NCBI RefSeq assembly: GCF_000315915.1
Contig: NC_020185.1
Coordinates: 744,001-808,000 of the forward strand
DNA from: Henningerozyma blattae CBS 6284
Lineage: Eukaryota; Ascomycota; Saccharomycetes; Saccharomycetales; Saccharomycetaceae
Length of the DNA: 64,000 nucleotides
Direction of reading: 5' to 3'
Shown here: positions 20,536-34,400 of the stretch, in pieces
Layout of the letters: the number at the start of each line of letters is the position of its first letter
Position numbering within the stretch: the stretch's first letter is position 1
The notes under the pieces: generated by a model
Told to the model about the DNA's origin: nothing
Seen by the model: the letters and a program-made list of their open reading frames with translations, nothing else
The model's database searches: none
Translations under genes and position numbers: made by a program

Positions 20536-21107
20536 CTTGGATACCCTGAATATCTAATTATCGATATTGTTACTAGTGTGTTAAAATATATTATTGAATA
20601 ATTTTTAGTTGGGCATCGCTTTTTAAGAATTTTTTTAAACTATATTCAAAAATTTTTTCAAAAATGCGATGCCGAGTTTGAATAATTTTTGAATAATGAC
20701 AGTATTATAATAAATAAAATGATGCTCGTAATCATACGCATTTATAGACAATATATCGTTTATCAAAATAAGGTATAAAAATTATTTTTATTTAAAAATA
20801 ATGGTATTAAAAAATGATATGTAAATGTAGGAAATAAATGCAAAAAAAAAAAAAAAATTAAAAAAATAAAAACACGAAGAAATGATAAATTAAATGAAAA
20901 GTATGATTAAAACAATTGTTAGAATGATCAAGTAAGAGCAGATTCGCATGAGTTGAAAAGTAAAACGTATTAGATTTACGCAATAATAATATATTACAAA
21001 ATCTGTAATGAAGGAAAAAAATATTTAAATAAGGTCATGAAAAGAATAATCATAAGCGGAAAGCATATAGCTCAAATAATTGAATATAAATGAATGAATG
21101 AATTATT
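20536..21107. other. Intergenic: UTP4 promoter and IRE1 3' region
   Basis: 572 AT-rich bases. The UTP4-proximal part has the motifs annotated at 20612-20673; a poly-A tract lies near 20840-20855. The distal part is the IRE1 3' side, with nothing else seen. Confidence 0.5.
20612..20673 (-). promoter_or_regulatory. PAC-core pair plus RRPE-like element upstream of UTP4
   Basis: GGCATCGC at 20612-20619 and its inverse GCGATGCC at 20666-20673 form an inverted pair about 80-140 bp upstream of the UTP4 ATG. Each holds the GCGATG core of the PAC box. Between them, 20647-20660 reads TGAAAAAATTTTTG on the minus strand, an RRPE-like element. The motifs are seen directly; the regulatory role is inferred from ribosome-biogenesis promoters in yeasts. 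Confidence 0.6.
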
Positions 21108-24100
21108 TCAAGTTGTATTGAAATAACCAGCTAAAGAAGGCTCATCTTTCATATACTCTTTAGCAAAATAATATATTTTTAATAGTAAATTAGGGAATCT
21201 CTTACTAAAATAATAATAGTAACCTTCTGGTAATGGTTCGATTAATTTTAATACATTCTTAGGAAGATCAGAGTAGTGATGAAACTTATTACGCAATGCT
21301 CTTAATAGATGTTGTAGTTTTTTAGTATCGTAGTATCTATACCTTTGGATATTCTCCAAAAAGTTTTTATCAAATCTACTTGACCAATCATTGTCAGGAA
21401 TAATCAATGGAGATAATTTTTCAATATTATTCAATAATTCACTACCATTAGCAGTGGTCTCTAATTCAATACGGTCGCTTACATGTAATAGAAATTGCAA
21501 TTTTCGGCTTGCAGACCATAAAAATGGATGATTTAATATTACTTTGGCTGTTGGTCTTTTCAATGGATTCTCATCAATCATTTGAGAAATTAAATCAGTG
21601 GCTTCATTAGCTAATGCAGCGTCTTTCATTGTTCTTCTTAAACCATTCAATGTACATCTGTATTTTATTATGTTTGCATCTCTCATGTATCTATCTCCAA
21701 AAGGATGTCTCCCTTCGGTTAGAACATAATAAAATACACAACCCATTGAAAAAATATCAATTGCCTTTGTTAATCTTCTATTTTTAATTTGTTCCATTAT
21801 ATTGCTGGTATCAGAAAATTTCCTTTTCACCTTAGAATTTTTATTTCTCTCAGCAATGCATTCAGAAGTTTTAACTAATAATTCTGGAGCTCTCCAACCA
21901 GTAGTTCCTGCAGCAGTTGTACTATTTTGAAAAGAGCTTTGGCCACTTTCTAATTTTTTACATAATCCAAAATCAGAAATTAAAATTCTATAAGAATCTA
22001 AATCTTCTTCAATACCGTTAACATAATTTTTATGTTTGGATAGTAATATATTTTGAGGTTTAATATCTCTATGAATAATATTTAAAGAGTGTAAATGTGC
22101 CAAACCATCTGCTATTTGATATAATAGATCAATAATATCAATATTTTTCTTAATAAGTTGAAATTTTTCAATTGATTTAGATGGTTCAATCAAATCCTCC
22201 AAATTAAAATCACATAACTCAACTGCTATATATGCAAATTTATCAGTAGTTTCTGAACAATAATATCTAATAACGTTGGGATGATCGTCACTTTCGGTCA
22301 ATGACTTTATTTCTTGTAAAGCTAAGTCACAAAAATCTAATAACATTCTTTTGACAGCAACTGGCCTATCTTGGAATTTACCTTCATATACCACTGTACC
22401 AGAAGAACCATAACCTAATACACGTTGATAAACTACTAAATTTTTCATTCCATCAGTAAAAGTTAAATTCTGAGAAGTTTGATTACCATCTGATATATTA
22501 TTTTTCATAGAAGATAAAGTGTTATTATTTGTTCGATTTATAGAAATGTTAATGTCATCTATACTATTATTATTAGTATTATTATTATTATAATTAGTAT
22601 GATTCGTAGTAGTAGTAGTATTAATATTATTAGAAAGTTCACGAATTGATAATTGACGTTTATCATTGTCAGATATTTCAATATCATTTAATATTAGTTG
22701 ATTAATATTATTAGCGCCAAATATAGATTGTAAAATATTACCAAATGATGGGAAGATTTTGTATCTTTGTAATAGAGTGATTAATATGAAACCAAAGATA
22801 AATAAGATACCATTTTCAAATAATCTATAGCTTAGACGTTTAATCAAATTAATAAAGGTATCTTTACCTTTTTGATATTTTTCATTAGAAATTTGTTCAA
22901 ACATTTTTTGTCTTTCATATTCTAAATCTTTAAATGAGATATATCTTCCAATACCCTTTTCCGTTGGTTTAGCATAGTTATTATTGTTATTTGATAAATC
23001 CTTTTTCTTATAACCAATACTTGTGGGATCCAAATTTCTATTATTAAGATTCATTCCATCTTTCATATAATCATTAAAACTAGAAAGAGTATGAACACCA
23101 GTAATTGCAGTTTTAAATAAAGCTTCATTTTTCAAAATTGAATTTACTCTCCATTTATCACTAGAAGAATATTTTGATAAAGCAGCACCATTAACAAGAG
23201 TTGGATAAAGTATACCAGAAAAGCAAAACCATGAGCCATCTTCTGTAGAATCTAAATAGACTAAATTGGATAATTCAGGACCAGGTAGATTATTTGGATT
23301 ATATATCGGATGTTGAAGTATAATATTTTCATCCATAAAATCATCAGTATAAACATCAAATACCGAATTAATAATACCTGGGAATTGGGGAGAGACCCAT
23401 TTAGCAATATTTAAATCAGAATCTACAGCTAATAATGATTTATCTTTAAATGGAGTTATAAAAAGATCATCTTTTGAATCTATATTTTGATCTATTAAAT
23501 CCACGTTTAAATAATTTGATTGCCATTGTGAATAAGAAATATTATAAATGACACCTTCAGTAGAATGTATATCCAATCTATAATTTGTTCTACCAATCGA
23601 AAGAATTGTGCCTTTTGATAATGCCATAGAATCCTTGGTAAAATTTTTATAATATTTATTTTGAGTATCTGTACCAAATTCAGAGAGTATTTCACCAGTA
23701 TAGATATCGATTGTATACATTGAAGTAGATCTTGTTCCAGTAAAAATTTTTTCATCTTTTATAAAAGTTCCATTTTTATCAACAACTACATCTGTTCTAA
23801 TATTCATTGGAGATGATTTTACTAAGTCTTTGACTGTGACTGGTAATTTTCTTAAACCTTGGAATGCATTAAATGAATATATGGGACCATCACCATGTGG
23901 TTCTACAGCCAATAATTCAGGAGTCGATTCTCTCTTGGGTTCATAAATTTCCAAGATTGTACCGAAATCTGAAGAAGATTTTGACCATAATAATTCTCCA
24001 GTATCTCTTCTAAGAGCATGCACACCTCCTTCTACATCTGTGACTATGACTACGTTTGATAAAGTTAAATCATCAAGAGAAGTTACTTGTCTTTGTGGAA

Positions 24101-24338
24101 TAAGATCTTGTGCAGAAGAAGAATCTCTATAATCGATTGATTGTGATTCATCAATTTCGAAATCTGAGATTGTTTCGATTTTTAAATTGTGTATTACATT
24201 AGCAGTTGCTGATGAAGATGAGGATATTGTTGATTTTGTTGATAGTTTTTCATTAGAAAGAGTTTGAGAAATTTTATTTTGAATTGTTGTGGTCATGTGT
24301 TCGTTATTTTTATTAATATTATTAATCTTATTATTAAT

Positions 24339-24369
<31 letters not shown>

Positions 24370-24590
24370 CGTAAAATAGAAGTACCCCTATTTGAAATAG
24401 TTTTAAATTGTTTTGAATTTGAGTTTGAAAGATGTGGGAAAGAATCTGTTATTTTAAATTTGAAAAAATCATATTGTTTTGTTTGATCTTTGTAATGCAG
24501 AGATATTGGGAAATTATAATTTTGAGTAGATATTAATGTAAAGAATGAAGAAAAATATAAAATGTTATAAAGTACATTTTTAAATTTCAT
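21108..24590 (-). CDS. IRE1: ER stress sensor kinase/endoribonuclease Ire1
   Basis: Transmembrane sensor of the unfolded protein response; its luminal domain senses misfolded protein and its cytosolic RNase splices HAC1 mRNA. The 1160-residue protein starts with a signal peptide (about 1-22, MKFKNVLYNILYFSSFFTL). A beta-rich luminal domain follows, starting about residue 175 (VVIVTDVEGGVHALRRDTGE). The membrane helix is near 585-608. The kinase spans about 717-1010: P-loop GYGSSGTVVYEG near 720, HRDIKPQN near 840, DFG near 870. The KEN RNase domain has conserved LRNKFHH, with the catalytic Arg-Asn and His, and ends near YFNTT. Long Asn runs lie at about 75-95 and in the juxtamembrane linker at 660-700. 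All catalytic motifs are intact. Confidence 0.97.
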
Positions 24591-25245
24591 ATTTTATCAT
24601 AGAAGTAAAGGAATGTAAATGTATGAGGGGTGTTGTAATAGTGTGAATATCAAAAAAAAAAAAAGAAAGAAAGAAAGAGAAGAATCAAAATGAAAAGTTC
24701 AAAGTGGTTTATTTAATTTAATCACCCAATTTAAAAAAAATATGAAATTTGAGGGATGAAATGTGGAGATGCGTTTGTAAATTATGATTTTTTTTTTTCT
24801 AAATTATTTTGTTTTATTTTATTTTATTTTGTTTTTTAAATAAGAAAATGGAATACAAATAAATCATTTACTTATCAGAATTTATTGTATTTGGATAATA
24901 ATAAAATATATAATTTAACTTTTTAAAAATTTAAATTTTAATTTTGATTTATTTTTAAAACAAAAAAAATAGAAAAACTTAAAAATTCTTGTTAATTCCC
25001 TATATGATATTGCTTTTTCCGGACTTGAAAATAAATGACAACAAAAAAAAAATTAATTTTAAAAAAAACAACAAAAAAACGCCACATCTAGGATTCGAAT
25101 ATAAAATTAAATTAATTAATAATTTGCCTAAAATTAAATAACAGTTTCCGTAGGAAATTAAATTTTATACAGCAAAATAACATGATAAAGAAATGAAGAT
25201 ATGGTAATAATATGTGTGTATTCTTTAGCTAGAGGATGATAATAA
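24591..25245. other. Intergenic: IRE1 promoter and SAE3 3' region
   Basis: 655 extremely AT-rich bases. An A-run passing into a (GAAA)n tract occurs at about 24652-24680 and T/TTTTA tracts near 24788-24840. No gene or recognisable factor site was found. Confidence 0.5.
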
Positions 25246-25601
25246 TCAATCATGCATTGATATATCCATTTCTTGAAAGATTTCCTTTATTGAAAGATTT
25301 CTTTCTTGAGCAATCAATTGAACTAACTTCAAGCCTGTATCTCTTAATTCGTTATATTGTTTTAATAATTTGATACGTAAATTTGCCAATTGTTTTGGAT
25401 CTTCATTTCTGATATGAGTGTTAGTAGATTAAGTTGGGATAGTGGGGTGACTAAGGGGAGGTGCAGAGTGTACGGAGGAGGAAGCGCAAAGAGGTATTCA
25501 TACATATTATATTTCTTGGATAATTCATTGTATTCTAATTGTAACGAATCACAATGATTTTTCAACGATTCAATTTCCAATTTTAAATCGTTCATATTCA
25601 A
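25246..25601 (-). CDS. SAE3: Meiotic recombination mediator Sae3, spliced (two exons)
   Basis: Partner of Mei5 that loads the Dmc1 recombinase in meiosis (Swi5 family). Exon 1 is 25601-25504, encoding 32 residues of a coiled coil with heptads (MNMNDLKLEIESLKNH). Exon 2 is 25408-25246, encoding the conserved Swi5-type block KQYNELRDTGLKLVQLIAQ and ending DISMHD. The spliced protein is 86 residues (S. cerevisiae 91), and its final SMHD matches the family's SMKD end. Without splicing the frame runs into nonsense, so the gene looks like a short unconserved ORF. It lies between IRE1 and the LAM4-type gene on the same strand, as YHR079C-A does in S. cerevisiae, and has a URS1-like site 47 bp upstream. 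Confidence 0.93.
25409..25503 (-). other. SAE3: SAE3 intron
   Basis: 95-bp intron on the minus strand with a non-consensus 5' site GTATGA, branch point TACTAAC at 25426-25420, and 3' site CAG ending at 25409. Splicing joins AT to A as an Ile codon and restores the Swi5-like frame. The branch point lies only 10 bases from the 3' AG, which is short for yeast. Confidence 0.88.
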
Positions 25602-25647
25602 ATGGTTATTGTTGATTGTTAATTGTTATTGGGTTGTTGTGTTAGGT

Positions 25648-25657
25648 GAGCCGCCAA
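25648..25657. promoter_or_regulatory. URS1-like Ume6 site upstream of SAE3
   Basis: GAGCCGCCAA matches URS1 (TAGCCGCCGA) at 8 of 10 bases with the GCCGCC core intact, 47 bp upstream of the SAE3 ATG. Early meiotic genes are repressed in vegetative cells and induced in meiosis through Ume6 at such sites, which fits SAE3. The site is seen; the function is inferred. Confidence 0.6.
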
Positions 25658-25793
25658 TCGTTAAGCGAAGATCGGATTCCAAATATATATGCTGGATAGG
25701 GTATTTTAAAAAAAAAGTAACGTATGTGTGTAAGTATATATATATATATATACATATAAATAAATAAATAAAAAATATTATTATTTAAAGTTT

Positions 25794-29627
<3,834 letters not shown>

Positions 29628-30075
29628 TTAATGTGTAGGTGCGCTGGCGTCGGTGGGTTGGAACGTTAGAACGTTGGAACGTTGGAACGTGAAGGTCTTG
29701 GTTAGTTACGAGATATACCACAAACCACGCCAGACTCAAGCAAGCAAGCAAGCAAGACGCTTTTTAGGCAGCTTAAGTAATTGGATTTGGAAGATGGATC
29801 TTGTTTATTCCCAGAGGCCGTTTGATTTTCTTTTCTTTGCCAGTGTTTACTCGGCGTTAAATTTCCAGGGGCGATGCCGCACACCGTGGCGCAGTGCCGG
29901 ATCGGGCCAGGGGTCGCATCCGTGCTGCGTGGTTTTCTGGGCCGGAGTCATGCTGTGCTGCAAAGTGCCAAGGGGTAAAGAGGAAAGGGCAGGCTAATAT
30001 AGTGCAATGCGAATATAAATATAAATATAAATAAGTGTGTTTAGTTGTCAAAGGGTTACTTGAAGGCAACTGGAG

Positions 30076-30120
30076 AGTGTGGCAGGGTGGAGTGTGGCAG
30101 GGTAGAGTGTCGCAGGGTAG
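30076..30120. repeat. 15-bp minisatellite, three copies
   Basis: Three tandem units of AGTGTGGCAGGGTGG, the later two with one or two substitutions. They lie in the presumed promoter side of the LAM4-type gene. No function can be read from sequence. Confidence 0.85.
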
Positions 30121-30336
30121 AGTAGGTTTGGCGATGATTCGATGGCCATAGCTTGGGAATGTATATTGCAGGGCATGTGTTTTGTATGACGTAGTGAGTG
30201 GCACACCGTTTCCTCTAAAGATTCTATTTATCTAACTGTGTATGTATGGTGATTGAGATGTTGATATTTTTCTCTAGACTTCGCAACCCAAGAGAAAGAA
30301 AAGACAACGAAAATATGTGGCCGTTGCCACACTGTA

Positions 30337-30377
30337 AAAACTACAATGCACGTGCAAAACACGTGCATTGTAGTTTT
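30337..30377. repeat. Perfect 18-bp inverted repeat with two CACGTG boxes
   Basis: Arms AAAACTACAATGCACGTG (30337-30354) and its exact reverse complement (30360-30377) flank a 5-base spacer CAAAA. Each arm ends in a CACGTG E-box facing the centre. It could extrude a cruciform, form a hairpin RNA if transcribed, or bind two bHLH dimers such as Cbf1 or Pho4. The repeat is certain, the function unknown. Confidence 0.9.
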
Positions 30378-30484
30378 AAATGTCATTTAAAATCAGTAGA
30401 AAAAACAGCGTATAGCATTGTTTGATAGCCAATATATTTTTAAAGTAGAGCCAATTTGAACCTCTATGAGCCTAAAAATCCGGC

Positions 30485-30494
30485 TAGCCGCCGA
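30485..30494. promoter_or_regulatory. Perfect URS1 (Ume6) site
   Basis: TAGCCGCCGA, an exact URS1 match, about 870 bp upstream of the LAM4 ATG and 1.5 kb upstream of LRP1. A Reb1-type TTACCCG sits about 35 bp away. Which gene it serves, if any, is unclear. Confidence 0.5.
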
Positions 30495-30959
30495 GGCCAC
30501 CATTTGTTGCCCTCCCCTCTATTACCCGTACATTCGGCTTTCCGAGCATGTCCCCATTGGGACACGTTATGCTTCGTGATCGGGAAATATTTTTTTTCTG
30601 CTCTTAATTTTAAATGTAGTGTATATTCTATGTAGCTATATAACTCTTGATCTCATTCTCAAATCTTTTCACTGTATCTGTTGGTGCTGTGTATAGTTTT
30701 GGACCGTTCATGTATACTTTGTATGATGTTTCATGGACCTTTTCCTATAATATTGGCCCTGAGCAATCGGCGGGAATCCACGGCTTTGGACGGGTGTGCT
30801 GTAAATTCCAAATTCTTTCGTCTCTCCCGTCTTTCTTTGTTGACTAATTTCATGTGTAGTTGTGGGAAATAATTTCAATCTGTCTTGTTCTATTGGTAGT
30901 TGGGTCGGGCAAATTATTGACTGCATTGCATTTTCTTTGCTAAGAATCTTAACCCATGC

Positions 30960-31850
30960 CTTGCGTATGTTTAAATCGTCTCAAGGGTCACTTCTTTCAT
31001 GATTTCTTTTGGAGCTGCTATTAGGATATCGTACATAGTAATATACTTTACTAAATGATTTGGAGTAACATAGTTTAGTAAATATGTGAAAAACTGTGGT
31101 GAATTCTTATAACCCATTGGAGCTCTTAGAGTCCGATAGTTTCGATTATTTATTCTAAAACACAAGTATCTACACCAATTTCTTTCATGTGCTACCACTC
31201 CTTTTGTAACCATATTGCTCCATATGTTCATCTATTTTTGGTTTATTATTAAATGGGGCTGGATACTCCTTTGTGGTTAACGCCTCTGGTTATGTATTAA
31301 AACCTTGCGGGGTTTTCATAGAGAAAGTAGGTTCACCAAATGCGTCTGCTATTGTCTCCTCCAGATCCACTTCCCATGCTTCACTTATTATGTTTAGTTT
31401 TAATATTGTAGTGTTGTTTATCCTTTGCTGGGAATTTGGCTATTTCTTTTAAATGTTTGTCTAGGATCATTGTTTCTTTGTTGTTAAACTTTAAAGCTAG
31501 TTCGTGCCTTTCAAAGTTTGTCTTTCTTCTTCATCTTTGGCTATTTCCTGAATTTTATATAGATCTTCCTTTTTAGTGTGAACATTACTTCTTTATACTA
31601 TATCAGAAAATACTTTGGATCGTTATTTTCGTAATATTTTAATGCTAAAGGATCTATAATACAAAAATGGAAACCTTTGATACTTATGCCCACACATACG
31701 ACATGCATTGTTCCTGGCTATAAGTTCTTGATATCCACTGTCTGACCACTTATATCCAGTTCTTACCTCACTCTTGTGAGCATAGGGGTTTTTCATCTTT
31801 TGTTTTTCATTTTTCAGAATCTCGCGTTATCGGAGTGTTGGAAAATTTAA
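30960..31850 (-). mobile_element. Decayed Ty3/gypsy-like retrotransposon relic
   Basis: Read on the minus strand, 31231-30971 keeps an 86-residue open stretch with reverse-transcriptase features: FRINNRNYRTLRAPMGYKN then SPQFF, as in the gypsy block that precedes the active site, and KYITMYDILIA where the YxDD box would lie (now degenerate). Farther upstream on that strand, near 31680-31720, NNACRMCGHKY resembles a damaged Gag zinc knuckle (CxxCG), with short open fragments such as KKEDLYKIQEIAKDEEE between. Stops and frameshifts interrupt everything and no LTR pair was found. This is a family-level call from motifs, best read as an old dead copy. Confidence 0.5.
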
Positions 31851-31900
31851 CAGAATTCCATCGATGTAATTGCTATTGCATTTAGAAAAAAAATAAGCCT

Positions 31901-31968
31901 CATCTCATCTCATCTCATCCGTCCAAGCTCATCCGTCCAAGCTCATCCGTCCAAGCCCCCCCCCCCCC
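31901..31968. repeat. Compound tandem repeat in the LRP1 leader
   Basis: Four 5-bp CATCT-type units (31901-31919), then a 14-bp unit CCGTCCAAGCTCAT repeated two and a half times (31919-31956), then a run of 13 C (31956-31968) ending six bases before the LRP1 ATG. On the minus strand the first two parts read as repeated GATGAG, the PAC-box core; the 14-mer contains GATGAGCT. The array is unambiguous and likely length-variable. Confidence 0.88.
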
Positions 31969-31974
31969 ACCACA

Positions 31975-32414
31975 ATGGACTCAGAATCAAAAAAAATCAT
32001 ACCCTACATCAACCATCTCAACAACAAACTCTCCATACTGAAAAAAAATATCAACTCTTTCACCAAACACTCTCTTGATGAAAAATTGCTCGCTCTATCC
32101 ACCTCCAACACTCCTCAAGCCACTACCTTGGCTAAATTAAAACTAGTAAACAACACCTCATACCTGTTAACCTCCTCATCTTCGCCTACATGAAGATGCT
32201 CAACGTAAACGACATGTCCCCCATCCTCGTAGAATTGAAAAGAGTCAAATTAAACATGAACAAGACAGACGAATTGGTCAACAAGTTCGAAAAACTCGCC
32301 ACCGATAAGCAACTCGATCAATCAAATGCCAAGAACTTGATTGCCAAGTCGTTGAAGAAGGGGCCTTCCATCAGCAAGGACAATTTCAAAAAACAAAATA
32401 GAGTACACAAGTAG
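31975..32414 (+). CDS. LRP1: Exosome cofactor Lrp1/Rrp47, reading frame broken by a -1 shift
   Basis: Nuclear cofactor that stabilises Rrp6 in the exosome for 5.8S rRNA and snoRNA maturation (Sas10/C1D family). The first frame opens at 31975 (MDSESKKIIPYINHLNNKLS) and stops at 32193. The second frame, reached by stepping back one base within about 32136-32190, continues FAYMKMLNVNDMSPILVELK, the family signature (S. cerevisiae NMKVLGVKDMSPILGELKRV), to the stop at 32414. Comparison with the yeast protein places the missing base at about 32173-32180 (between LLTS and IFAYMK). The combined product would be about 146 residues, short of 184, and would lack the Lys-rich tail. A sequencing error, a real lesion or unusual decoding are all possible; no slippery heptamer is visible. 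Confidence 0.82.
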
Positions 32415-32599
32415 GTTGTTGCCTTTTTTTATATATATTTTATACGTTTCTTTTTTACAAATCTCTTTATAAACTTTTTTCTCGTTTCGGTGATCTTTAA
32501 AAAAAATTTAAAAATTTTTCTCTATAGAAAAAAAAAAATTCGAAGGATTTTCCACTTTGCTTATCACTATGCAAAAATAAAAACAATTTTACATATAAA

Positions 32600-33556
32600 A
32601 TGCATTGCCCCAACCCCCTTAAATCTTTGTTTATAAAATTCCCTCTATACACATACCCTCCGATCTCAAACTCAGACGATGCATTGTCAACCGAGATAAA
32701 ATCTAAAACTTTTTATTTCCAATCAACCGCAGACCCCACCACAGACCCAGCCGCGAACAAATTTATCTTGGCTACTTACAACACTTTTGATTACTCATAC
32801 AATTCCTCCACCTTAAAATTGTCCACCGATCCTTGGTGTTTGTTTGTTCAATTGTCTCTAGCAATCAAAAATAATCTACAATTGCCTACAGATTCCCCAA
32901 ACACCCCTTCAAAGCATGCCCTGTCCATACTATCCCCTCACATCACTCCATCCACTCATTTGCCCGTCCTAATAGAAGACTCCTCACATACAAAAAGATA
33001 TACTCGAAACACAATAGAATTGCATTCCACTCTCTCCGAGAATTACATCACTCATCCCTCCTATAAATTACTTGCTCTTTCCCTAGACACAATTCTTTAC
33101 GATTGTTATTTCATTCAATTGTTCTATTACTTATCCAATGATGAATTCAACACTCTATACTCTCATCAGTTCGAATCCTCCTATTTCAGCAACAGCAAAA
33201 CTCAATTATCTACAAGAAATAACTTCCATCAAAGAAATAATCATTTCTTATCCCTACTATCATCATCATCATCACCACTTCCACCACCGCTACTTCAAAA
33301 TTCTCAACACAACTTGTTCAAAATTATCGAATCAGCATTCTCTTCAACGAAACCATTTTTATTATACTTGGAAAATTTCACATTCGATACTTCACAAACC
33401 TACTTCATTGCAAAATTGTCAAGTTATATCCTATGCATATTAAACGTCCCTTCTTCCACCCCATTCCCTTTAAAACAATTCATCAAACTTAATTGTCCAA
33501 ACTTAATCGCTTTAACAAATTTAAGTTTCCAATTTGTCTCAAATGGTGAAACGTAA
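32600..33556 (+). CDS. SAM35: SAM complex subunit Sam35
   Basis: Peripheral outer-membrane subunit of the mitochondrial sorting and assembly machinery that receives beta-barrel precursors for Sam50. The 318-residue product (S. cerevisiae 329) has the recognisable core STDPWCLFVQLSLAIKNNL near residue 75, DTILYDCYFIQL near 166 and SYILCILNVPS near 280. There is no membrane segment or presequence, as expected. Start ATG at 32600; LRP1 ends only 185 bp upstream on the same strand. Codon use is markedly C-rich compared with STE12 downstream. Confidence 0.9.
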   Translation: MHCPNPLKSLFIKFPLYTYPPISNSDDALSTEIKSKTFYFQSTADPTTDPAANKFILATYNTFDYSYNSSTLKLSTDPWCLFVQLSLAIKNNLQLPTDSPNTPSKHALSILSPHITPSTHLPVLIEDSSHTKRYTRNTIELHSTLSENYITHPSYKLLALSLDTILYDCYFIQLFYYLSNDEFNTLYSHQFESSYFSNSKTQLSTRNNFHQRNNHFLSLLSSSSSPLPPPLLQNSQHNLFKIIESAFSSTKPFLLYLENFTFDTSQTYFIAKLSSYILCILNVPSSTPFPLKQFIKLNCPNLIALTNLSFQFVSNGET

Positions 33557-34400
33557 ACCCGAAAGGAAAACCAAAACACCGATGTATTTTTTGAACAAGA
33601 CTTTTTCGTTCTCGGATTATTTCTATTATCGTTTCATATCTACAATTTTAAAGAAAAAAAAAACCTCAAAATTTGTTCCATCATGAAGCGGAAACGAAAC
33701 TGAAAACAAATTGAAAACATCAGCATCATCATCATCATCATCATCATCATCACCATCACCATCAACTACTCTTTCTCTCACTCATTCGCTCTTTACAATT
33801 TTAAGCACATCCACTTTTCCTTAACTAGTCCTCTCATTTCTATTATTTTTTTTTCTGTTCAAACCTTCTAATACCAATATATTTATTAATCAAATATTTT
33901 TTTCTCTTACTTTTTTATTTTTCTTTTTATAAAACAATCCTGAATCTCCCATACTTTAATTTCATTTCAGTTTGTTATTAACCAAAAGAAAAAATAAAGA
34001 GAATTTTTTAAGAAAAAAAAAGAATTAAAATTGTTACTAGAGAATTTATTATTTTTTTTTCAGTAGTTTTCTTTTTTTTTAATTTTCTTTTTTTTATTGT
34101 TTCTTTTTTGTTACATTGTTTTACCTTATGCTAATACATTCTTGAAAATTACATCCAAATTTTAAAACATAAAATTTTTTGCAATCCACATTTGTGAAAC
34201 TAATTCAATCTCTTTTAATTTTTTTTCAAAAAATTTTTTTCTTCGCTATAACAAAATTGAAAACATCCTCCCTCCCCCAATTCACTCATTCATATTCAAA
34301 TCGTCTCCCCCCTCCCCTTTATTTATATTTTTGTTTTATCATTGTTACAAACATTCAATACCTGAAAAATCACACACCCTAACATTTATTATAACAAATC
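33557..34400. other. Intergenic: SAM35 3' region and STE12 promoter
   Basis: 844 bases, T-rich, with long T tracts at 34050-34110. No exact pheromone response element (TGAAACA) was found on either strand, although TGAAAAC-type near-matches occur near 33700. Confidence 0.5.
33724..33764. repeat. (ATC)n microsatellite
   Basis: About 13 ATC/ACC triplets in the STE12 upstream region; intergenic, so not a coding repeat. Confidence 0.9.

Noticed and set aside
25080..25100. tRNA B-box-like GGATTCGAA
   Set aside because: No matching A box, T stem or acceptor stem around it.
30337..30377. CRISPR-like or bacterial terminator interpretation of the palindrome
   Set aside because: Single copy in a eukaryotic intergenic region with no spacer-repeat pattern and no T-run following a transcribed gene.
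33138..33443. His/Tyr-rich second frame within SAM35
   Set aside because: Shadow frame produced by CAT-type repeats in the SAM35 coding sequence.
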